A stretch of 64,000 bases of DNA from assembly GCA_031769625.1 (NCBI GenBank), contig JAUIMM010000200.1, positions 52,102,001 to 52,166,000 of the forward strand. Direction: 5' to 3'. The stretch's first letter is position 1; the number at the start of each line of letters is the position of its first letter. The DNA comes from Taudactylus pleione (lineage: Eukaryota; Chordata; Amphibia; Anura; Myobatrachidae). Position numbers and translations under genes: made by a program. Shown here piece after piece: positions 56,286 to 64,000 of the stretch. The notes under the pieces were generated by a model, which was not told where the DNA came from, searched no databases, and worked only from the letters and a program-made list of their open reading frames with translations.

Positions 56286-56590
56286 AGTGGCTGCTTCATA
56301 TTCTCCAGCCCACAGGCTGCATCTGGCCAAGTTATACCAGCCCCCGAGGCTGCTGGACGGCCCAGAGGCCGCTTCATATTCTCCAATACACAGGCTGCAT
56401 CCAGCCAAGTTATACCAGCCCTCAAGGCTGCCACATGACCTAAAGGCCACTGCATATTCTACAGCCCACTGGCTGCATCCAGCCAAGTTATTCCAGCCCT
56501 CAAGGCTGCGGCATAGCCCACTGGCCACAACTAGCCAAGTGATACCAGCCCTCAAGGCTGTTGCACGGCCCAAAGGTCGCTTCATCATCT
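56286..56590. repeat. 78-bp tandem array, about 3.5 units
   Basis: Units contain CACAGGCTGCATC, GCCAAGTTATACCAGCCC and AAGGCTGC. As 78 is a multiple of three, plus- and minus-strand frames stay open; these are artefacts. Confidence 0.9.
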
Positions 56591-56863
56591 ATGGCCTTTA
56601 GGCCCAAATCAAATGCAATGGCCCTCACAGGAAAAAAAATAAAACACATATTCAGTGCCCATGCCTCCCTACAAAAGTGTGACCTGACCTGTCAGATCAC
56701 ACAGCCAAATTACTAGTTCCCGCCACTTCAACTTGCAGGCGCTGAAGAGCGGAATAGAGAGAGGAGCTTCCAGTCTCCCCCTTGCCCTCAGCCACTGGCA
56801 GCACCAGCACACAGCAGCATTAGTGCAGATTACAATGCACAGTACTAAGCCCTGGAGAGAGTT

Positions 56864-57521
56864 AAAGTGAATGAAGATAAAGTAACAACCAATCAGCTCC
56901 TGTCACTTTTCAAACACAGACTGTGAAATGACAGGAGCTGATTAGCTGGTACTTTGGGCAGGTGTACTAAGGTTGCAGTGTACATACCGCCAGTCACCGC
57001 AACCTTACTAATTGCATATGTACTAACATATGCGATTAGTATCGCAAAGGACAGCTCTTGCGATACGAGCTGCCCTTTGCGAAGCAGCCGATGCCGGGTG
57101 AGGGGGTCTCCGTGAGACCCCACCCCCTCTGAGCCCTTGGAACTTCCTGCTTGTGACTTGTGCAGGAAGTCCTGGGCTCCTCCTCCCTGCACCCGAAAGA
57201 TGATTAGGAGGAGGAGGCAAAGGACCCAGGAGGAGCACGGGCCGGTGTCCAGGATACTCAGGTGAGTGGGGGCCAGTGGTGGGCGACTGCAGGGCGGTGA
57301 AACTAGGGTGCGGGATACTGTAAGAATCCCATAGGCTTCTATAGGGTAACAACATTTTTCTGGCGTTACCCTCTGCACTGATAAAAGGGTGGCCGGGGCT
57401 TAGTACATATGAAAATGCGGTAAATGCCCCGAAAATTGGGTTTTTACCGCATTTTTCTTTTAGTATATCTCGCCCTTTATCTCCATCCACTTTATCTCTC
57501 TATAAGGCTTAGTATACAGAC
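56864..57521. mobile_element. Single-hairpin repeat followed by a hairpin-chain element
   Basis: 56887-56947 is a foldback with arms AACCAATCAGCTCCTGTCA and near-inverse, and the loop CAAACACAGACTGTG, as in the MITE at 7620. From 56953 a second element runs to 57521 with ends GGGCAGGTGTACTAAG and, inverted, GGGGTCTGTATACTAAG. It holds adjacent dyads, such as TCGCAAAGGACAGCTC paired with GAGCTGCCCTTTGCGA (57043-57081) and GGGGTCTC/GAGACCCC (57101-57121). No coding. Confidence 0.6.
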
Positions 57522-58349
57522 CCCTTAGTGTCGATCTTGCATGTGTGTGTGTATCGGCATTCAGTATACTTAGAATGGATTCCCAAAACACACAACATTA
57601 CAGCAAAAAAAATCTACACAAGAATGAACATTTAAAAACATACTGCACAAATATATATGGATTGGGGGGTCTTAATATGCGAAAACACAATTTGTTTATA
57701 ATAGTTCAATAACGCCTTAGTTGTCCTGTTAAGTCTTTCAGTGCTCTTTTAGTTGTCGAAGTTGGAGGATAAGGTTCTTCTTATTGTTTCTACAATGAGA
57801 CCCTCACACCAGAGTTCACCCAAATATGCAATAATCACTTTCTGTATACTTGATTCATAGTTATTTATTATAAAAATTAAAAAAGGTTAAAAATCTTACA
57901 TTGCACATGCAGAGTGGCCTATATGGGCTAGATGTTAATAACTTGATGTCCTTCCTCTTCAGGAGTAAGAGCTCTTTAACAGCAAGTTTCGTCAAATATC
58001 AACTTCTTTAGGGGTGTCTTAAAGTAAAAATGGGTGTCTCATAAATCTCAGTATACCACACAATACAATTAGGATAACACAATTTTAAAACTATTAAATA
58101 CATTTTTTTTTTCTCAGACCATTACATACATATGATACAAATATCAATTAATTTACTGTGATAATATATATTTTCATTAATTATTTTTAACAATTGGAAA
58201 ACTCTGTTTAAACACTTACTTAATATCCGAACAGATAAATATATATATATTTCTATCTATTGTTGAATCGTGTAATGAACCTTTAGTACATTCCTGCCTA
58301 TAAACCTCTAAGATTCACCTGCCTAGAACCTCTAAGACAAAACCTGCCT
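57522..58349. other. Unassigned AT-rich sequence
   Basis: AT-rich with short A/T runs. Near 58260-58370 three short repeats of CCTCTAAGA and CTGCCTA occur. The border with the ERV2 LTR is uncertain. Confidence 0.35.
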
Positions 58350-59639
58350 ATACCTCCTAAAACCATACGGTGTCGCTAATTAGGGCTGTGTTTAATTATA
58401 CCATTAATAAAACTCTAAGACAGTTGAATAGCGGTCCAACGCGCTAAAGATTATTATTCAGGTAAAAGTACAGATGTTACCACGCTATGATCAAACAATG
58501 AGCGCAAACTAAATTGTACAAACATTAGGTCATAAGGTACAGTCAATACATACGCGTGCGCTCTGGGACCAGATACCGGCATCAATAACGAGACCTTCGT
58601 CGAAACAGCATAACAGGAACACCGCAGCCTGGCATCTCGTTTCAGAGCACTCACATATATACCCGTACTGGGATAAGCAATACAATAGAATACGTTGGCA
58701 GGTTCTCATTGGTTCCTCTTCTTACTTCTTCCGTTACGGTACATTTCATAGGTCAGTGCAAAGACTCAACCCAGCCTCTAACAGCCTGATTGTGTTCACC
58801 TTCCCACTGCATAAAAATCTAATCTAACTATGGCATACAACATTTCAAGAAGTTATTCTCTCTAACATTCATATTTCATAGCCGCATGTTCTGATCAACT
58901 CACCGATGCCACCGGAACGCTGTGGGAACAGAGTAGATCAGTACAGCACCAAACACGGTCCAATTGCCATTTACTAAGCCATAGTTACAGAAAACATTCA
59001 TTTCTTTATATGCTGACATTGCGATTAAACCAAGTAATAATCATTCCTTTCACGCTGCGGGACCATTGCTTTTAAATGTGTATGCGGGGAGAAATTACAC
59101 TAAATTGTGTTGTGCGTTTGAGGGTCTGTGGGGCACTTAGCGACCAGCACTAAGTTGGAAAGGCTTCTGTGTATGTGTGTGAGCATGACAGTATGGGTTT
59201 GGGAAAGATCACTAAAAAGCTGGCTGTGCGTCTAAATAGCTATTTTGCGTTGTCCTATGTTTAACATGAAGTGCTGGAAAAACAACACTAATTTGCTACT
59301 GCTCAAATATAAGTCTGTAGTGATTTTAATGTGTTGGAAAGTTATTTTATGTCTGCTAAACACCGTCGGTAGGTGTTTGGGGAAGATTGTTAAAAAGCTG
59401 TTCGTGCTACTTTTTAGCAACTTTGCGTTGTGAGTAGCAAAATTGCTACTTTTAGCAATTTTGCACTGTGGATTGTGTACTATGTATTTTTGACAAAATG
59501 GTGCTTGTGTAAGCTTTCTTTTCTAAAATGGAGTCTTGCTGCCATTCACAAGATGGCGTCTTGCGGCCAGTCGCAAGATGGCGTTGCCGCGATTAAATTT
59601 TAAGCTGAACTTGTCTCAGCCAATTATTCAGCTTTGACA
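58350..59639 (-). repeat. 3' LTR of ERV2
   Basis: Starts on the minus strand at 59639 with TGTCAAAGCTGAATAATTGG, comparable to ERV1. It contains repeats of AGCAAAATTGC-like and TTTTTAGCAA phrases (59210-59470) absent from ERV1. The distal part (58690-58440) again matches ERV1 in order (CGTATGTATTGACTGTACC, TTTGCGCTCATTG, CTGAATAATAAT). The exact 3' end is uncertain by some tens of bases. Confidence 0.75.
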
Positions 59640-59945
59640 GTCCATCCAACTTGCTATCACAATCTGCTATTAGGATTTAATTTAAGCTTACATTTATATA
59701 TTATTTAGTGTTATTATGGGATGGCACAAGGTGGTTCTTAATCCATCAATAATGCGTCTCTGGGTGGGGACATAAAACTACTATTATACGCACACCGCGG
59801 ATCTTGGAAGATCATGTGAAAGGTGTGGGAATGCACCAGTCTTATAAAAGGAGTCTTGAAGGGGAATGGAGACTTTACATTATCTGAGGTGTTCTTATGA
59901 ATAACATTTCAATAATACATTCTATGCATGTCTAAATATAATACA

Positions 59946-61756
59946 TCAAACGATTGTATTTCCTAGCTCAGGGTTGTAATGCAGTTCTGTATCTACCTCG
60001 GTATACATATTGTCATTTCTGACCACCATCATAGTTTCGTTCTTTCGTTTCACTCTGTTTTTACATTTTCCACACTTCAACACAACAGGAACACACCGGA
60101 CGCATATGCCAATTATTATGATGACAATTAGTATAAGGATCAAGAATTTGCCTATGCTAGCGATCACTTCCTGGACCCATTCCCCTAGGCCTGAGAACCA
60201 TTTCACTGGGTTCAGCCATGACACCCATCCTTCTATCTTTTCCCCTACTTCAGCCACTGAAGCGTTATGGTTCTTGCGAAATTCCCACTTTAGCTGCAGA
60301 ATTTCATCCATCTTCCGGTCTATCACCTCCTTAGGGTCACTGGTATCATTGGTGACATAGGTGCAACATTTTACTCCAAATTGAGTGGCCAATGTTATGC
60401 GATACCCTCCAGTAACAGCAGTTAAATAATTCAACACTAGCCTGTGTTGCACCAGTTCTTTCTTGTACGCTTGCAATTCTCTCCCTGTATACCTGAATGT
60501 GTCATCGTATATCTCGGTGATATTATCTATTAATTTAGCAAGTTCCTGGATATATCTAAAATTTAATGTACCCCGAGTGATCCTGGTGGGGTCCAATGGG
60601 ACCAGAACTTGAAAGCCAGTTGTCTCACTAATTAACTGAGTGGCTCTAGGTATATCACCTGGTACCATATTTCTTTTGCCCCTGTGTTCATATTGTGTGT
60701 GAAGATATGGTGACGGTGTGTTTTTATGTATACCCAGCATTTCAACATGTGTGAGGGTCATAACTTCTGGGACTACTCTTCCCAGGTAACACAAACCATC
60801 AGAACTCAGGAAGAGCCATTTATACGCTTTTCTTCCACAGATGAAATATACATTATCAGGGAGAACATAAGGAATGGTATGCATCATTATCATTAAGCAC
60901 ATTTCCCTTACAAACAATCCTATTTCTGGGTCTTCCATCTGGTTCACGCAAGTCTCTGGCTGTATTATTTTAGCACAATAACCATCTGGCACCTTACCAA
61001 TAATTTCTTTGGTGGAACTCAATGTATACCGATACCTAAAATGTTTCCCACCAGACTTAATGGAGCGCAGCAGATCATGATTTATAGGCTCATTATCAGC
61101 TCTTTGTGAGAAGGTCATCGTCTGATTATTCCCTGTCACTTCCCAACTCCCGGGTTTATTGGGGTTGGTTATGTTTAAACACAAAAGTGATCTATCTACT
61201 TGGAATTGATAGAGTTTGAAATGAGGTGGTTTGGATGAGAGGAACTTTCCATCCAATGTTTTCCCTTTTTGCAATTCTAAAATTTCCGTGGTATTCAGCA
61301 GAAATGGTACCAACCCTACGTTATGCTGTCCCTGGGGCACATGTGAACACACCCAGCAATCAGTTTGATTTAACACTTTGCCTACCATGCTATGATAATC
61401 CTCTAAAGGATACCCTCCCCAGTACGGATTATATTTAGGTTGGCACCGTTGGATACATTTCTCATCAACTAGGGACCCACAAAGCTCACAAATACAGGAA
61501 TCCTCAGACGATAACCCTCCACACCTTCCCCGAGTATACGGAATGACAGCTCTTTTAACAATAACAGTACTAAGATTGGAAAGACACTCCCCTGATTGGC
61601 ATTGCACTCCTCCTGTCTCCACTCCATCAGCACTGCCATCAGCGTTTCCTCAATCAGTCCCCCATCACAGACACTGGATATCCCCGGACTGACCAGGATT
61701 GTGAACACTCTAAAAGAGAATATGAAAATGAACACAGCAGGCCCATCCATTGTCAC
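59946..61756 (-). pseudogene. env: ERV2 env, long ORF with one early frameshift
   Basis: A start at 61756 gives a hydrophobic signal peptide, but this frame is not continuous with the main body; an indel lies near 61630. From 61622 a single frame of 558 codons runs to 59946 with no stop. It holds the CWVC motif (about 61353-61342), many N-X-S/T sites, LTAVTGG and paired cysteines in the transmembrane subunit, WLNPVKWFSGLGEW, the membrane anchor FLILILIVIIIIGICVRC (about 60145-60090), and a short basic tail. Its C-terminal half is collinear with ERV1 env. Whether any protein is made is unknown. Family role: binding and fusion with the host cell. Confidence 0.88.
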
Positions 61757-61805
61757 AACAAGACCTGCGAATTTCTCTCAGTTCAGGTATCTTACTACGA
61801 CCTTT

Positions 61806-64000
61806 TCAATCCTCCCGGAAAAGGCTCGCGAGCGACAGATCCACGCTATCAGCTTTGTCTCCGACTTGTTTCTCCACCGGTTGATTGACCTTTTTGCAGT
61901 GAGTGGAATGGACCCAGGTATCTCTCTCGGCCACCTTCAAAGATGTAGTACTCGTCAGCAGCACCTGGTACGGACCTTCCCACCGATCAGTCAAACAACC
62001 TGAACACAAGAAATTTCTGATCATTACATATTCTCCTGGTTCAACATCATGACAGTTCGTTTCAGGCATATCATTAGACAACAATTTCAGTTTCTGCTAC
62101 TGTTGCTTTAACTGCTTACTCATTGATATAAGATACTTCACAGTTACCTCTTTGTTACCCTTTAGATCTTCCTGTGGACTTATAATCATATGAGGTTGTC
62201 TACCGAACAATATTTCAAATGGGGACAGATTCAGAGGAGGTCTAGGAGTGGTCTTTATGCTATGTAGGACCAAGGGTAATGCTTCTGGCCATCCTAGTCC
62301 AGTCTCTGCCATGATTTTACTTAGCTTATTTATAATAGTCCCGTTCATCCTACCTTGGCACTGGCTTGCGGTCGGTAGGGGGTGTGAAGTCGGCTATTAA
62401 TACCCATCAGTGTACACATATTTTGAAAAACATCACCTGTGAAATGGGTACCCCTATCACTCTCGATGATTCTAGGGATACCGTACCTGCATACAAATTC
62501 CTGAACTATTTTCTTGGCAGTAAATGCAGCAGTATTAGTGGCCGCTGGGTAGGCCTCAACCCAATTAGAAAATACGTCTGTGTACACTAGTACATACTTA
62601 AGGTTCCTGCAGGGTGGTAATTGGATGAAATCAATTTGTATCACCTGGAAAGGTCCATCAGTCGGTGGAATGTGGGACGGTTCGGTAGGGATCGCTTTCC
62701 CTATGTTCTTTCTCAAGCAGGTCAGACAGGACATTGCTATCTTCTCTGCTTGTGAAGAAAAACCTGGTGCGCACCAGTATGCCCTCACCAACTTGCACAT
62801 ACCCTGTTTACCCAGGTGAGTCAGACCGTGTGCTGCCTCAGCCAGGCTGGGGTAATATGCCTTGGGGGCTACTGGCTTACCATGTCCGTCCCTCCAGAGC
62901 CCAGAGGACTCTTGCCCACATCCCTTGGCCTTCCAAATGGATCTTTCCTGAATTGAACACAAATTTTGCATCTCAATTAATTTCAGCATGTCAACGGTTT
63001 GGAATGACATAATTGTTTCAGTTGGAGAAAACATTTTTAACCCTGCTGCCCATTTTGCAGCTTCATCAGCTCTGTTGTTGCCCAGTGACACCGGGTCATC
63101 CTCACATGTGTGGGCTTTGCATTTAATTACTGCCACTGCCTTGGGCAGTTGGATTGCTTCTAAAAGATGTTTTATGTGTCGGGAATGTGCAACTGGTGTG
63201 CCTGCTGCCACCATAAAATTTCTCAGACGCCATAGAGCCCCAAAATCGTGCACCACCCCGAACGCATACCTCGAGTCAGTGTAAATGTTAGCAGATTTGC
63301 CTGCTGCCAGTTCACATGCTCTAGTCAGTGCTACTAACTCTGCCACCTGGGCTGAGTGAGGAGGACTGAGAGGTTTAGCTTCTATGATGTCTGTGTCATT
63401 TACAACAGCATAACCTGTACATAACTCACCTGTGTCTGTTTGTCTATGACAACTCCCATCCGTATAAAAAGTTACATCCACATTCTCTAAAGGTGTGTCA
63501 TGTATGTCAGGTCTAGCAGTAAAGGTCTGATTCAGATATGTCATACAATCGTGCGTATCATGTCTGCCAAACTCACCTCCCACCAGCAACTCCTCTCCTT
63601 CCACCCTTTGTACATCATGTTGTACATATGGTAGGTATGTTGCTGGATTCAGCGTACTGCAACATTTAACAGTAATATTTGCAGGAGCGATTAGGGCTAG
63701 TTCCCATTTGGTGAACCTAGCCGAGGAGACGTGTCTGGTTTGAGCTGAGTTCAACAGAGCAGATACAGCATGGGGAGTGTAGACAATCATATCATGGCCC
63801 AATACTACATCCTCACTTTTACTCACCAATAGAGTGGTAGCTGCTACACGTCTCAAACAAGTGGGGAGTGATCTTGCTACCGTGTCCAATTTAGCACTGT
63901 AGTATGCTACGGGCCTACTGGCATCACCATTTTTTTGTGTAAGGACACCTGCAGCACAACCATCGGCTTCCGTACAATACAAATCAAAAGGTTTTTCATA
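61806..64000 (-). pseudogene. pol: ERV2 pol, partial (RNase H and integrase)
   Basis: One frame is open from the window edge (64000) to 62345: the RT connection region, RNase H with FYTDGSC (about 63473) and YTDSRYAFG (about 63285), then integrase with the HHCC region, QIDFIQLPP and SDRGTHFTG. It breaks at about 62355, where 4 bp including the third catalytic Glu codon are lost relative to ERV1. The frame then continues 62348-62097, is stopped by TAG (62097-62099) and resumes to 61806 with the C-terminal domain ([15 protein letters not shown]). Protease and the RT palm lie outside the window. Confidence 0.9.

Larger units (their letters stand above)
58350..64000 (-). mobile_element. Class I endogenous retrovirus ERV2, truncated by window edge
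   Basis: Minus-strand provirus: pol from the right edge (64000) to 61806, env 61756-59946, and 3' LTR 59639 to about 58350. Gag, leader and 5' LTR lie beyond the window. Protein sequences are close to those of ERV1 throughout pol and env; the LTR is related but diverged. It has fewer lesions than ERV1. Confidence 0.9.

Noticed and set aside
56115..56601. Plus-strand ORFs of 107-146 codons
   Set aside because: Two frames are open together over 46-bp and 78-bp tandem arrays; composition follows the repeat.

Overview
This is eukaryotic repeat-rich DNA, almost certainly from a vertebrate. The mixture of abundant hAT-type and 3-bp-duplication DNA transposons, a Tf1/sushi-like Metaviridae element and class I (gamma/epsilon-like) endogenous retroviruses suggests an amphibian, probably a frog with a large genome; that host call is inference. 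I found no convincing host exon, tRNA, rRNA or CRISPR. Nearly every base that can be explained belongs to a transposable element or a tandem array, and most long ORFs are translations of minisatellites.

Layout. 1-15.9 kb: scattered DNA elements (hairpin-chain types A, B and C, hAT elements with internal tandem repeats, hairpin MITEs) and a 66-bp minisatellite at 8.6-9.9 kb. 16-23.4 kb: a type B and a type A copy, then an hAT element (17242-23440, transposase remnant on the minus strand) that contains a second hAT element (19848-23372), which contains a type B copy. 24.1-25.3 kb: an hAT element nested in another. 25.97-50.75 kb: a broken Tf1/sushi-like LTR retrotransposon on the minus strand, with a tandem partial copy on its left. 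It is split by a complete two-LTR endogenous retrovirus on the plus strand (31339-44365), by a solo LTR of a related retrovirus (about 45371-47942) holding two type B copies, by a hairpin-chain element (44844-45191) and by two type A copies. 51.2-53.0 kb: type C element hosting an hAT element with a VNTR. 54-56.6 kb: a cluster of different tandem arrays. 58.35-64.0 kb: a second retrovirus of the same lineage on the minus strand, running off the right edge, with one long env ORF.

How it works together. The retroviral proteins (Gag, protease, RT, RNase H, integrase, Env) and the sushi-like Gag-Pol are recognisable but broken by stops, indels and insertions. The sushi-like element shows the parts needed for self-primed reverse transcription (TATA box, a predicted RNA 5' end, and a complementary primer-binding site next to the LTR). 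The most unusual structures are the hairpin-chain transposons. Each is a row of about ten adjacent inverted repeats flanked by a 3-bp target duplication. In different copies the same hairpin slot has a different sequence but both arms still match, as if the two arms evolve together.
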